A stretch of 64,000 nucleotides of DNA, taken from contig OY756147.1 of the NCBI GenBank assembly GCA_963576785.1, forward strand, positions 1,178,001-1,242,000, given 5' to 3'. The notes under the pieces were generated by a model, which did not search any database, was not told where the DNA came from, and was given only the letters and a program-made list of their open reading frames with translations. Each line of letters begins with the position of its first letter. Positions within the stretch are counted from its first letter, which is position 1. Both the position numbers and the translations under genes were made by a program. The stretch is from Chlorophyllum brunneum. Taxonomy: Eukaryota > Basidiomycota > Agaricomycetes > Agaricales > Agaricaceae. Below, piece by piece: positions 32,826 through 45,357 of this stretch.

Positions 32826-34803
32826 ATGGGTGTAAAGTCGCGTTTTTGGAAGGGTTCAGGGAATGTGGCGATTGGTCATGTGGGTGTAGGGATGATAATT
32901 ATGCTGTTATACTGTACCTGTTACTACTGAATGAATACAAAGGATCTCGAAGGCTGGCGTGAGAATGGTCTTCATTCGAGAACTATCGTGAGCGATAGGT
33001 GCAGCTCGGACGAACAGGCTGGTCCCATCCGCATTGGCTTGGTAGCTTCGCGGTAATCTTCGTCATCGCCGGTGGCCCAATCGCCTACAAGGAGATCTTC
33101 CACCTGCTGGGACCGATACTTGGCGTGAAGGGTTTAATTTCCTCATCAAGGTATACTGCCAGTCCAATGCAGATTCCTTCTTCCAGACCCCTCGACCCTT
33201 AGCCTTCCACAAACATGATAACGAATTCATTTCGGAAATGATCACCGTCGCAAGGTGCGTCCTATTGTAACGCCGGATCTCATGGCTGTCTCCTCAAGAC
33301 CCACTTATGCCATGGGTCGCGTCCGCAAGCATCTTGGAAAACTTTATTTTCCTTTTCAACATAGGAACGGACCTTCCCTTTGCCGCCTCTACTCTGGAGA
33401 GTCATACGATACCGGACATGTGGTTGTGAACACAATGAACTTTCCCCTCGACAAAAGTCGTTATCCTGAACCTCACCACTGCTCTCCCCAGTGGGAGAAG
33501 TTGCTGGGGATTTTGGTGAGAGACTCTCTCGTCTCCATTACAAAGCACAGGCCGATGCACGGAACGTCAAGTTTGTTTTGGGTGGTGGCGGAGGTGGCAG
33601 GTTCACTTTCTTTATAATCGACTTTTACCAAATGGGTTGACAAACATAATGCACGAGTTTAAAACATTCGTCCTTACCCAGGTCCGATTATGGAACAAGT
33701 CAACAGGGACCGTAGAAGACTTTGTTGATGCCTTCTATACTAATGATCCCTACTATTCGGGAGCGCACCCTGGCGACATTCTTCAAGGGCACTTCAGGGA
33801 CGTATGTCTTTCCGAGTGCGGGGAAGATGACCGTGAGATTGCGAATGCCTTCATAGCAGGGGTTGAGGCGAAGCAGAGCGAAAGGGATAGGGTGATAGAC
33901 CGCTGAGCTCAAGTGACGTTAGCGCAACATGATTGACCCAAGCCCGCTTGCTGCACGAAGCCTTGGACGAGCTCACAATCTGTGGTGTGGGCAATAAGTT
34001 ATATCATATTGGGAATGGTGGCGGGCAGTGAACTGATGTGGATATATTGGAAGGAGAAAGAGGTGTTGGTGAGGTATTGACAAACGATAAGGGCCTAGAG
34101 CCCTATTTTGCATAGGGGTGACAAGTGGTATGTATTTTATGGTATGGACGTAGGGAAATGTATCATGGCCTGTTGTTCTTTCGCGAATGACGGATCCTCA
34201 TGAACTGAACCTAGTTCGCATGCTCTCAGGGTACACAGAGTGTAAGTACACGGATCTGTGTCATCTGTTGCAAGCCCTGAGGTACCATATCCATCCCATC
34301 AAAGCCGAAAGAAACCGAAAATCACCTGCCAAAGGTGTCACTGAACGTCAATCACCATCCGCTTCGAATTCTTGATCCTCGTGTACATGTTTTTAAGCGT
34401 CGGATAGCCATGCTGAAGGGCAATAGGTATCAGGGAACCAGGACACAACCGACACAGACTATCAAGGGAGGGTCTTGTTATTGATGGGCGGTATTGCGTT
34501 ATGTTTAGTCGGAGAGACTACATTAACTTCCTCGGATCTATCGCTTATGAAGCGTTCTGTGGGGTTGAACTAGTACACCCTCGGACAAAGGGAGGAGACG
34601 TCATCGATCTGAGTTCGGTGCCGAATGGGTGTAGCTTGATGCTATGCTGAGACCGGGGCCGAAAGACGAGATGTATTTTCTTGGCTACGGACTAGGTGGA
34701 TTGGAGATGGATGGAGGAGTCGGTGAGAAGTGATGGAAACGAAGCTCCAGACCCAAGTGATGGGTTCTTGGGAATGAGATGAGTGGCTTGAGCTTCGAGA
34801 ATT
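32826..34803. other. interval with an unresolved coding-like patch (32,990-33,906)
   Basis: From 32,990 to 33,906 the + strand has protein-like stretches in changing frames. The clearest is the last, to a stop at 33906, with VEDFVDAFYTNDPYYSGAHP and ANAFIAGVEAKQSERDRVID. No intron set joins the pieces convincingly and I recognise no family; it may be a pseudogene or an unrecognised gene. From 33,907 to 34,803 I see nothing. Confidence 0.35.
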
Positions 34804-35733
34804 TCATAGATGCTGGTTATCCGCACCTGCAGGGGTATTCCCCGCACCACTTCCGGTTGACGAAAACAAACCAGGGGATGAGCCGGGAGGATTGACGAGT
34901 TCACCTTCGATGTGAGCCTCTTCATCCGAGCTTTCTTCTTCGTCAACGTCCCTTCCACCCTCCATTATAACATCGTCGTGACCCGCTCTCGTTAGATCAG
35001 TTGACCCCATAGACCCTACACTCCTGAACCGAGGGTCCCAATCTAATTCTTCCGGTTCTTCAACCTCGACTTCGACTCTTTGTTTCCATTCGAACTTGTC
35101 GCGAAGCATGGTTACAGCGCGTATTGCACGATCGACGCGTTGATCATGTGCTGCTCTAATTTCAGCGCATTCCCGCAATACATCTTCGTATTCGGGCTTT
35201 TTGGGCTGGGTGTGCATACCATACCCAAAGCCGTTCGTTGGCGCTGGAGGAGGAGCGCCTAAAACACCGAGTGAACCTCGCGTGGACATATGTTCGGCTA
35301 ACCGCCGGACGGTTGCATTCTCCATCTTCAAAATATCCTCGGTCTGTTGGTTACGGAGCAAAGGCGTTGCTTCGGTATCGAGCTCTTGTTCCGTAATACC
35401 TGTCATAGGGTGGATGGCGATGCGTTCATAGATGTTCTGTTGGGTCGTGGGTCCACCTATGTACGTGGAACGGATTGTTTGTGTTTGGAGCAGAGCGGTG
35501 GAAAAGTTGAGAGTCTGGGAGAGGAGTATGTTGTATTTTGAGAGGATGTCTGGCCAGGAGGGCATGGCGGCGATGTCGTTGTTCTTGATTGTCCATGCGA
35601 GGGCATTTAAGGATTCAATGATCTGTGTGGATTTGAATTTGAGAGACTCCAGCTGGGCAATGGGGAGGGGTGCTGGGCTGAGAGTTGGGAGTGCTGTGTC
35701 TGCGGTTGGGTTCATGGTGGTGCAGAAAGACAC
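34804..35733 (-). CDS. MED8: Mediator complex subunit 8
   Basis: Single exon, 309 aa (or 303 aa from the second ATG at 35715). The MED8 N-terminal helical region is clear: LPIAQLESLKFKSTQIIESL, NALAWTIKNNDIAAMPSWPD, ILSKYNILLSQTLNFSTAL. The C-terminal third has an acidic stretch (VEVEVEEPEELDWDPRF, DEEESSDEEAHIEGE) and a Gly/Ser tail. MED8 is part of the Mediator head module that links transcription factors to RNA polymerase II. The absence of introns is unusual for this window. Confidence 0.88.
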   Translation of the reverse strand: MSFCTTMNPTADTALPTLSPAPLPIAQLESLKFKSTQIIESLNALAWTIKNNDIAAMPSWPDILSKYNILLSQTLNFSTALLQTQTIRSTYIGGPTTQQNIYERIAIHPMTGITEQELDTEATPLLRNQQTEDILKMENATVRRLAEHMSTRGSLGVLGAPPPAPTNGFGYGMHTQPKKPEYEDVLRECAEIRAAHDQRVDRAIRAVTMLRDKFEWKQRVEVEVEEPEELDWDPRFRSVGSMGSTDLTRAGHDDVIMEGGRDVDEEESSDEEAHIEGELVNPPGSSPGLFSSTGSGAGNTPAGADNQHL

Positions 35734-37022
35734 CGTGCCGCCACGGACCGCCCCTGCCGTATCTCGTCCTCATCAGCCCTGTGGTGCTCATCACCCAAGC
35801 TACACATATGCGCCCGCTTGATGAACACCTCTGACATGTTCTGATGCCTGCATGATCAACTATAGGTCATACAATCCCAGAACTAAACTTTACTCGGTCC
35901 TCCTGGTCTCCATTCATGGACCCTTAGGACTTTGTTGGGACCGATCCCGTCGCATAGACCGACACATCGTCTCCGTTTCTTCCTTTCAAGAGTCCCACGA
36001 AACCCTTTTGACAGAACTCTAACAGCCTGTCAGGCTTCTACCGGACGTCCAACAAGTCCTGTTTTTACACGTACCCGGTCGTCCAACCTCTTGTCGTCAT
36101 AGTTGATCTTTGCAACAAATCCTGTTTGACAGTCTATTGATAGCAACCACCTTCGCTGCCAAGCCTATTTACAATGACTACGTACTGTCTGGCAGAGAAG
36201 ACTATACAGATACCGGGCTTTATCCTGATGTGTAGATCATTGAACGCCGTTAATTTTTTTGACAATCAATCTGAGTTCTCGTTCAAGACCGAAGCCTCTC
36301 AAACACCTCTGAATTGTTTTTCGCAAAAGGGAAATGTCTTTGCAATGTGGTTGGTGAGCGAACAAGCACGACCGAAGTCGAATATAGCGTAATTTATTAT
36401 GGGTGCATTCCCCGCTGGTCTCCATCTTCCGAACCAGCCCAAGGCTTATCTTCGCTGGTCAGTACTCACTCCCACCCAGCATGAGGCTTCGAAGCGACTG
36501 GCGTTTAGTCCGACCTCTGGGAATCCATTTCCCCGGCGGAAAGACGGATGATCATCATACAGGAGCATATGGATGGCCCAAACATTTATCTGAGGTCGGC
36601 CCTTACAGGGAAACCATGCTGTCACCCAACCGGTTCACAGGTTCTATCGCCCTTTCGGTCGACCCAAGGGTACTTGCAACAAACTCCGCCTATCCAGCCG
36701 TTCATGATCATTCCTTTTCTATCCGTTTACCACTTTCGTAGTGGCACTTGATCAAACCGATTTAATTTTTCTTTCGGGACAATCAATGACAAGAGAGGTC
36801 AATCTCAGGGTACAGTCCCTCCGTACTCCATTTTGATGTGACCCGTGCTCGTGCACCAACAGTAAGACCCTTTGCGTGAAACCCCCTCCACAAGTCCTCA
36901 TATATCCGCAACAAAAGCCCCAACACTTTACCTGATTTCAGGCCTAACTACTTCCCTTATCCTCCACCTCCCTGGTCGCGCTCTCCTCGATTTTTACTTA
37001 TTCCTCGGTTACCAACTCCACC
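35734..37022. other. intergenic, no gene seen
   Basis: These 1.3 kb lie between MED8 and the P450 gene. They contain only short ORFs (longest 112 codons, 36403-36741) without recognisable motifs; the proximal part must carry the P450 promoter. Confidence 0.4.
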
Positions 37023-39371
37023 ATGGCCACCACTAATGTTATCGTTGGACTGTCAGCCTTGGTGTTGACACTTTTATTCTATTTCCGCAAGCCCAAGCAA
37101 ACCCTTCCTTTACCGCCAGGACCCAAAAAGTGGCCTCTTATCGGTAATCTTCTCCAGCTCCCCACGTCGTTCGAGTGGGAGACGTACGCGCATTGGAGCG
37201 AGATATACAGTATGCGTTCCAAGTACGTTCCAGTGAACACTGCAATATCTCTCTCTTTTAGACTCGGACATTCTCCACGTCGATGCTGCGGGCTCATCAA
37301 TTATCATTATCAATTCATGGAAGGCCGCCTATGACCTCTTTGAGAGGAAATCCAGTCTCTATTCTAGTCGGTGTGTCGCGACTCTGTGCTTGAAGTCACA
37401 TTAGGACTGAACATGGCGAATTCTGCAGTGCAGAGAATCAAATGGTGCTGCTGTAAGTGTGTATTTCAGCCTGAAGGGGGGCTGGGAGGGAGACGCGCCC
37501 GTGGTAACGTCTTGTACTCATCAGTTTCTATTTTTCAGATCTGGCTGGGACTGGCTCTTCGGGTTCATGCCGTATGGCGAAGCATGGCTGGAACGGCGAA
37601 AATTGTTCCAAAAACATTTCCACCCTCTAGATAACGCAAGCCATCATCCTCGAGAGCGTGAATATGTACATCAAATGTTGCGGCGCTTCTTAGATACACC
37701 CGACGAATTTGTGGAACATGTTCGACAGTACGTGGTCTGGGGTCATCTCCTTGCGTGGCCGAACTGACGATCACTACCAATTTTCGCGTTGCTTTTTATA
37801 GGATGATGGGCGCGGTGACAATTTCACTCGGATATGGAATCGAAGTCAAGCCCAAGGATGCCAATATCAAGATTGCTACTGAGGCAGTTAAGGGTCTAGC
37901 GGGAGCCGCTAACTTTAGTGCTTTCCTGGTAAACTCGATCCCTGCGCTCAAGTATGTACCTTCGTGGTTCCCTGGTGCAGGTTGGAAGAGGCAGGCAGAG
38001 ATCTGGTGTGATTGGACCATGAAGATGCGCGATATTCCTTTTGAGAAATCACTGCAACAGCTTGTGAGTTGCCGGTCGACCTATTTTCGGATCGCCGTGA
38101 TTTAGGCATATTTACTTCGTTTCTCTTAGGCTGAAGGGACAGCGACACCTTCTCTCGTGACAAACTGTGTTACCAGTCTCGATGAAACAAAAGACAAGGA
38201 GCATCAGTTGACCGTTATCAAGGATACAGCCGGGAACTTTTTCGTCGGTTAGTCCATCTTTTTTGTGACGTCAGGTTATCGCGTGGTGGTGCACCCACGT
38301 TCCCTTCGGCCAGTTCTATTAACAGCCCGTTCTCTTAGGGGGTGCTGATACGACTGTGTCTGCCATCAACACCTTCATGTTGATGATGGTGTGCTACCCT
38401 GAAATTCAGGACAAGGCACAGGAGGAACTCGATCGAGTGGTTGGCAAAGGCCAGCTCCCTGATTTCAACGATGAAGTGGCTTTGCCGTACATTAGTGCCC
38501 TTGTGAAGGAGACTCTTAGGTATGAGGTCATACTCGTACCCTGATGATAGATCTCATTTCTGATCTGTGGAATTCCACTTGTTTCCAATTTGTACAGATT
38601 CCAGGCGATCACTCCATTTGGTATGTCGTGTTCAAGGTTTATGGGGTATGATGGTTTATTGATAGGTTGATAGCGATACCGCACTACTTGACAGAAGATG
38701 ACGAGTACAACGGGTATCATTTGCCTGGGGGATCTGTCGTACTTGGTAACGTTTGGTTCGTACGCACCCTATACCTCGGAGTGGCATGTTTAACGCTGAT
38801 GCTTCCGAACTTGCAAAACTCTAGGGCTATCACACACGACAAAGAAGACTACCCTGAACCGCTCGAGTTCAAGCCGGAGCGGTTCCTCAAAGATGGAAAG
38901 CTGAACCCAGAAGTACGGGAGCCAACTGCGGCATTTGGTTTTGGTCGGAGGTGTGTACGGTCTTTCTTGGTCCCTGTGTTCGTGTGCTTGTGCATGTGTG
39001 TTCGCCCAGCATAATGCATGGCATTGGTGCATAAATGGAGAAGTGGGTTAATGACGTCGTCGTTCGTTTTGCAGGATTTGCCCCGGAAGACATATCGCAA
39101 GCTCATCGTTGTATCTGAGTATTGCGTCAATACTGTCTGTGTTTAGAATAGAGAAGGCGGTTGACGAACATGGGGACGTGATTGAGCCGTCGAAGAAGTA
39201 TATCTCCGCTTTGATTTTGTGCGTTTCCACCTTCGCTTTCACGCACATCGAGGGTCCTTTGAGGGATTTGGGCTGATGATATTCACCAGGCATCCTACGC
39301 CGTTCAAATGCGGCATCAAACCTCGGTCCAAGGAAGCCGAGATGTTGATCCAATCTATCTCCGACTCATGA
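37023..39371 (+). CDS. cytochrome P450 monooxygenase
   Basis: Twelve exons (37023-37209, 37262-37370, 37429-37452, 37539-37727, 37802-38063, 38130-38247, 38339-38519, 38598-38620, 38674-38755, 38825-38950, 39075-39218, 39290-39371), 508 aa. An N-terminal membrane anchor is followed by the Pro-rich hinge LPLPPGPKKWPLIGN. The I-helix is GGADTTVSA (about residue 297), the ExxR motif KETLR (about 353-357), the PERF motif KPERFL, and the heme loop FGFGRRICPGRHIA with Cys436. All key residues are present. Overall it resembles the large basidiomycete clan related to O-methylsterigmatocystin oxidoreductases; the substrate is unknown. Exons of 24 and 23 nt are required. Confidence 0.92.
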
Positions 39372-39544
39372 ACTGACATGACGCAAAGCTGGTTGGATTG
39401 TGGTGGTACACTAGTGATTCGACTATTATACGTAGGATACGCGTTCCTGTATTGTAGATCAGCCTATTTACTTTGTGTGACGTTTACGGCATGTGACGTG
39501 AGGTGTTGAAGTGTCAGTCCTCCGCTTTCGTTTCATGCACCACC

Positions 39545-40518
39545 ATGTTTTCCGGCCTCTCGCTTTCCATCGCCAGACGCGCCATTGCACCGTCCCTACT
39601 CCCGCGTGCTCTCCTTACGCGTCAAATCTCCTCCACACCAGAGGCATTCTCTCCTCCCAAAGCAAAGGCGGGCGCCCTAGCTACCAAGTCCGAGACCAAA
39701 TCAAAGACGACCAAGTCAGTTGCAAAGAAACCGAAGAAAGCAGAGAAGAATGCCGAAAAGCGTATGGAATCCTTATCAGTACCTGGAGCACGAAAGCTCA
39801 TTATACAGATAGCGGCTTTCTCTAGGGAGCAGCTGAAAGTCCCTCCGAGGCCCTCGCCGTCCGCATATGTCATGTTCACGAAATTGGAACGTGCCAAACT
39901 TCCAAAGCCAGCCTCTATTGAAGATTCAATCAAACTGACCAAAGATCTCGGGGAGAAATGGCATACCCTCACGGCAGAGGAGAAGAAGGTCGGCAAATTC
40001 GCTGCTCCCTGCGTCTTGCCTGTTTCTCACGCGTTTGCTAGGTCTATGAGGACAAAACTGTTGAGCATAACGCGGAGATAGCTAGGGTCTACAACGAATG
40101 GATTGACAATGTCGATCCCGCCGTCCTTCGTGAAATTAATAAGAGGAGGAAGGCTCATGATAAGCGTAGGATCGTTGCTCCTCGCAAAGGACCCAAGCGT
40201 CCTACCCCTGCTTTCTTTCGGTATGCCACCCCTCTTCTTGCTTTTCGGTCTGGGGCTCAGGTTGTGCATATAGGTTCCTCGACGATTTCAGGAACGCAAA
40301 CTCTTCCATCCCTCTTCTAGAATCCGCTAAGCAGGCTGGCGTCGCATGGCGCGAATTATCAGAAGCGAAGAAGGAGGTAGGTTATGCGTTTGTTGGGTTC
40401 TACTTACTTGAAAAGAGGCTTACACGAATTTCAGGAATACCTCGATGCCTTTGCAGTGGATCTGAAGGCCTACCACATCGAGAGAGATGCGTACAATGCG
40501 GCTCAACAGTCCCTATGA
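39545..40518 (+). CDS. mitochondrial HMG-box DNA-binding protein
   Basis: Four exons (39545-39988, 40042-40220, 40274-40376, 40435-40518), 269 aa. The N-terminus is Arg/Ser-rich with no acidic residues until about residue 30 (IARRAIAPSLLPRALLTRQI), typical of a mitochondrial targeting sequence. A Lys-rich linker follows, then two HMG-box-like domains (PPRPSPSAYVMFTKLERAKL ... GEKWHTLTAEEKKVYEDK and GPKRPTPAFFRFLDDFRN ... AWRELSEAKKEEYLDAF). The layout matches Abf2/TFAM-type proteins that package mitochondrial DNA. Confidence 0.85.
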
Positions 40519-40614
40519 TCGGATAAAATTGTCATAAATGACATGGGTGTAACAAGGGAGCATTGTGCTGCCCCTAGTCTAATGTCTTCCAATTGAATAA
40601 CACATCACTCTAAA

Positions 40615-41890
40615 TCAATAACACGGCGCGTCTTTCAAGGCATCGACGCTGTCGAGAATCGTTTTTTCGCACCACGCTCTCTTATCTTTTAGTTCATCTT
40701 CATCTCCCAAGGTTCGGATTTCATATAGCACCAACAGCGCCAAAAAGAGGTTGTACCATAATCGCTTGGTGTTCTGTCGCGGGAAAATTGTCAATGCACC
40801 TCCGCCACTTCCAATATATCCCTCTGCCATGGCTTTGCTGGGGTTAGGGGGGATGAAGAAACTCTCCAGGAGAGGGTCTCCCCACAGCGCATGGACGGCG
40901 ACGGGGAGGATCGCAGCAATCTCGAAACGCCAAGGGTCACTTGGATTCGGGGGGGTTGTAAGAAATATATCATCTTCGGACCCCGTCACCCACACTAGGC
41001 TCGGTACTTCGACATCGTCGAACAGGGAGAACCCTATCGCACGAGAATGATATAGTCTGATATTCTCGTACGGAATATCAAAATCGATTTTGATCATGCC
41101 CTTCTCAAAGTGCGATAGGAGTCCCTCGAGCAGATTGGTGAACGTTTCTTGCCAAACGTACGAAGGTTCTGCAGGATCCTTGAGCGATGGGATACCGAAC
41201 CAGTCGTTCTGTACGTTTGAGTGTAGTTGTCCAAGAAGTTTACCTAACTCGAGGTCGACGAATGCGTTCGCTTTTTCTGAGAACATTCCGCGTTTACGGG
41301 CATCTGCGACGGAGAGAATATGGTCGGATGTGGTGCGGGTTGTACCTGAGAGCAGGAAGTGATATGGTATCAAGGAGAGAGAGGTATCAAGGATCGACTC
41401 CGCTAGGGGTATCTCGGTCTTGGACCGGATGAGGTTGAGGAGGGTGTGGATTACTGGGAGAGAGTTGGGGTTATAACCGTCTGGAGGGCGTGTAGGTGTG
41501 GCGATGGTCAGAAAACAAGCACCAGAGGAAGACTGAGGTGAGATCGGAGCCCGTGCAGAAGCGTCTGGAGGGCTGACAGGTTTGATCAGGTCGATGATGT
41601 ATGTCCTCGTGCTTGATGTGAAGCTGCGTACAAGACAGGACAAGCAGATGTCATAGATCAGTTAAGCTGCTACACCGGAAGTATTTTGACAACTGAAAAG
41701 AAATTATTAAAAACACGCACCCGTAGCCTTTGCTTTTGATATCGGTGATCTTCGACACCGTGCTCTGATCATGTCCAGGGAGGTGCTTTTGTACGATCAG
41801 CTGTGCTTGCTCATGTGTAATTTCTAATCCAGAGGGCATATGAGGAAAGGGTCGGGGAGAAGAGGCCGCCTTTGTTGTCGAATCAGCCAT
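40615..41890 (-). CDS. aminoglycoside-phosphotransferase-like (APH fold) protein
   Basis: Two exons (41721-41890, 40615-41623), 392 aa. The start ATG at 41890 (MADSTTKAA) is preferred over one at 41977 that adds 29 residues. Patterns recall fungal APH-family proteins: a glycine-containing SKGYGFTSSTRTYIIDL strand, LGKLLGQLHSNVQNDWFG (the APH HxxN-like region), PSYVWQETFTNLLEGLLSHF, and PSLVWVTGSEDD. The classical catalytic HGD and DFD motifs are not evident, so it may be inactive or more distant. No function is assigned beyond the fold. Confidence 0.65.
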
Positions 41891-43057
41891 AGCTGCGGAT
41901 AGAAGCTTATAGGCTGGTTGCGGGATAATAGATGTAGTTGGGTTGTCGTCAGGTGTTCTCAAACAAGGACAATGCAACTAATGAGAAATTCAACCCCTTA
42001 TTGTCAGGGTCGGGGTCTTCCGTGCTTAAAGCGGAGACCCACACAAAAAGGCAATATGAAGTTGATATGTTTTGATGTGGGCACATAAATGCAGGATCGA
42101 TGAGCATCACACACTGTCCTTGTGTCCAAGGGTCACCGGTCAATAAGTCAAGCGAAACAGCACCAGGACGTAATGTGAACACTGGCCTTCATCCTTTTAG
42201 CGAGCTCCCATGCTCACCGCCCAGGCTTCATAATTAAGTAGTGGCGATGTTGTGGATCAATCTTCGTGCTGACTGCCCGTATTGTTCACTATCGAGCCAA
42301 AAATTGACTGTGAAGTGTTCTGGGGACACCGGGAGAGTAGTGCTAGGTGTCAGCACTAACTAGATCCCGAGCCTGTCATGGCAATGGACAACAAAAAGCC
42401 GAGCGTTGTACCTAATATTCGGTTGCTGCTAGGGTAGCCATCATTTGACAGTGCGGGAGCAACAAACATCCCGGTCACCCATTGCGCCTTGCTCCAGAAG
42501 GGTGCAACGGGCAATTTGCCAACGTCCCACTCAGTCCCTTTGGTTTTTTTTTGTTAGGCCGTTTCTGCCAGTCTGATTGTGCTCTTAATCTACCTGGAGA
42601 GAATGGAAAGACTCATGCGTTGGGCCATGCACCTCGTGGGATCAGAAAACGGCACGTTTTGTGTTCCGTGATGAAGCTAGGGGGTTTGTGGAAATAGGGT
42701 TACAGGCGCTCTGAAAATTTGCAGAGCTGAGCCTTTCATGTTATCATGTTTGATCTCCATTCATCCAACAGGGAACTTGATCACGGTACACATATTTGTT
42801 CGAATGAGGCGGTGAGCCCACAGAAGTAGGTCATAATAGACGAGCCGAAGTGGCGAGATGGAAACAATGCGGTGTGGGTGGCGATCCGTCCGGCTTTGAA
42901 TTGGCTTTTGGAACATGCTGTTGCTCTTTCAGGAGAGAGTAAAGGACAACAAACAAACAATACATGCCCACCTACGGATTAGGGGAGAACGGTATAAATC
43001 ATGGCCGATGCGAACTGATACTTCCCATCTTCACCCGCACATCACAGGCTTTATACC
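41891..43057. other. intergenic, no gene seen
   Basis: These 1.2 kb lie between the APH-like gene and the BCS1-like gene, which run away from each other, so both promoters are here. Only short ORFs are seen. Confidence 0.4.
42993..42999 (+). promoter_or_regulatory. TATA box of the BCS1-like gene
   Basis: TATAAAT lies 58 bp before the start codon. Confidence 0.45.
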
Positions 43058-44914
43058 ATGAATTCCACAGCTACTATTATTTCTGCCCCCGAGACCACTG
43101 CGCTTGTCAAGAAGGCGTTCTGGTTACAGCTCCTGTGCACTTTCAGAGCACTCTTTGCATCCGAAACGGGAAGGCTGGTGATCCAGGCGCTCGAGTTCTG
43201 GGCCAAGGCCCAGGTTTTCCAGTTCGTGAACCAAGGCTTTTGGGTTTTCGGCCTTTCCGGAACTCTCCCTCGGGTCTTGCGAGACTGGTTCAAACGAGAG
43301 AACGCGACATTAAGAGTTAACAGCATGGATCCCATTTACGGTGTGTCCGCGTCCAGCCGGGCCTTTGCTTTCAGGGGAGCGAGACCTGATAAATTGAATT
43401 TCTTCAACAGCCTGGGTCACGGCATGGATGGTTGGCCATCCTGAGTGGAGTAAGTCGTCGTCATTCGTTCATCACGCCAACGGGGAACGCTGATCCTTGT
43501 GTCATCCAGAATGCCAAAAAGAAGTCGAGTTGTCATCGGATAAGCATGGCAGAGGTCCAGCCAGCATTGTGTCCTTCAGGTTCGACGGCAAGGCGCTCCC
43601 GGATGAGCAACCTAAGACTTCGGTCGGCAATTACAATCCCGCCGTCGGGGTGGAGTACGTACTCTCGTTCAAAAGATATAAAGTAACGATTCTAAGAAAA
43701 GGGAATGACGGGTGAGCGGGTTGGTGTTTATCCTCGAGGGTTGTTTACGGACTAGATCAATCTTCAGGACCTCAGGAAAGTCTGAAAAGACCACATATCA
43801 CATCAAGTACGGTTTGTATCATTTTGCATCCTTATGAGGTACTCACTCTCGGGTTTGTAGCATTCCTGGGGCCAACTGGGCTGTCTTGGAAGAATTCTCG
43901 AAAACAATCAAGGATGCTTATCTGGAACAGCTGGATGGAATGATTCCAGTCTACCAAGCTGGAGTGTGAGTGCCAGATCTGACTCAATCTCACATGAGCT
44001 AATCACCTCGATAAACAGATGTGACTTTTCTTGGACGTTCCTCAAATCCATCCCTAAGCGGAGCCTTGACACCGTTCATCTAGACGGCGACATAAAAGAA
44101 AAACTGGTGGCTGACGTCGAGCGGTTCCTGAACAGGAAATCCATTGCTGAAGCACGAGGAACCTTCAATCATCATCGCGGTTATCTTTTAGTGAGTAGTG
44201 TCTTGTCTGTCAGCAGGTGGACGGTGACGAAGAACTATCTTCATAGTACGGACCACCCGGAACAGGAAAAACCAGTGTCATCATGGCACTGGCGGGGCAC
44301 TTCGACTTGAAAGTTCATATTTTGCACCTCTCATCGAGCAACGTGGATGACGCCACGCTTGGAAGTTTGATGGCAAGACTGGATGACAGGAGCCTCGTTC
44401 TCATCGAAGATATTGATAAATCGTATCCACAGGAAACCACATCCCAAGGGCAAGAGTAAGTTACCATCACCTTGGTATACCGTCCGGAGAAGTACTGATA
44501 GCGAGGAACAGTTCTAGCGGTGGCAAAGGGGTCACCCTCGGTGGACTCTTGAACGTATTGGATGGTTTGGGGACTGCGCAGGGACAACTCTCGTTTGTGA
44601 CGACTAACAATAAAGGCGTTTTGGACGAGGCGGTCCTACGCGCGGGGCGCCTTGATTGCCAAATAGAGCTTAGCTACGCGACAAAAAGCATGGCGAGGAG
44701 CCTGTTCCGGAAGTTTTTCTCCTTTGGGACGTCGGTGACGGTTAAAGAGACTGACGTGCTCTCCGATGCGTTCTCTGAACAACTGCGGGAAGGACTTTCA
44801 ATGGCCCAATTAGAAGGATACTTGTGGGCACACGATTCAGATCCTGGAGTCGCCGTTTCGCGTTTCTCTAAGTGGCAGAAAGCACAGATTGAGGAGCGCT
44901 GTCGGCTTCGCTAG
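43058..44914 (+). CDS. BCS1-like AAA ATPase
   Basis: Eight exons (43058-43340, 43411-43449, 43510-43711, 43768-43806, 43861-43965, 44019-44190, 44247-44455, 44512-44914), 483 aa. The BCS1 N-terminal region (DPIYAWVTAWMVGHPEW, FLKSIPKRSLDTVHLDGD) precedes one AAA domain: Walker A YGPPGTGKTS (residues 281-290), Walker B LVLIEDIDKS (about 329-338), sensor and arginine motifs TTNNKGVLDEAVLRAGRLD. Bcs1 in mitochondria inserts the Rieske protein into complex III. Agaricomycetes often carry many Bcs1-like paralogues, so this may not be the orthologue. The N-terminus is hydrophobic but lacks a clear targeting sequence. Confidence 0.88.
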
Positions 44915-45357
44915 TTGCTACACCCATTAGTTTTATATCCACATCACTCATACATAGCCTTGGACTTGTTCCTTTTTGCACTTAACATTTGGTCGCCGAC
45001 CTCCTGAAGAGACGAATGAATTTCATTTCTTGTGCTACGAGAAAACTGTGTCAAGCATACCTCGGAATAGCAATCACAAGAGTTATTGTGCTTTTCTTGA
45101 TGGTGGGTGATGGGTCGCTGCATTCTGCGAAACATGGGTCCACTTTACACGGAATGCAGAAATACTCAGGAAATCCGTAAGAACAACAGAGTAGCGATCA
45201 AGGGTTATTGTTCTTGATTGAATGACGGGGATAGAGAATGGAGATCGCGAAGTTGCGGTGTCGGCTTGTATTGTAGTCTAGAGCGCTGGGCATGATCGAA
45301 ATGCGTCCTCGTGGGATTCATGCAAGCAAGAGTGAATAGACTGTGTATCATATAGGA
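44915..45357. other. intergenic, no gene seen
   Basis: Convergent 3' ends of the BCS1-like gene and TFB5. Nothing recognisable. Confidence 0.4.

Noticed and set aside
43051..43335. 94-codon minus-strand ORF opposite the BCS1-like first exon
   Set aside because: It is antisense to a well-supported exon and has no recognisable features.
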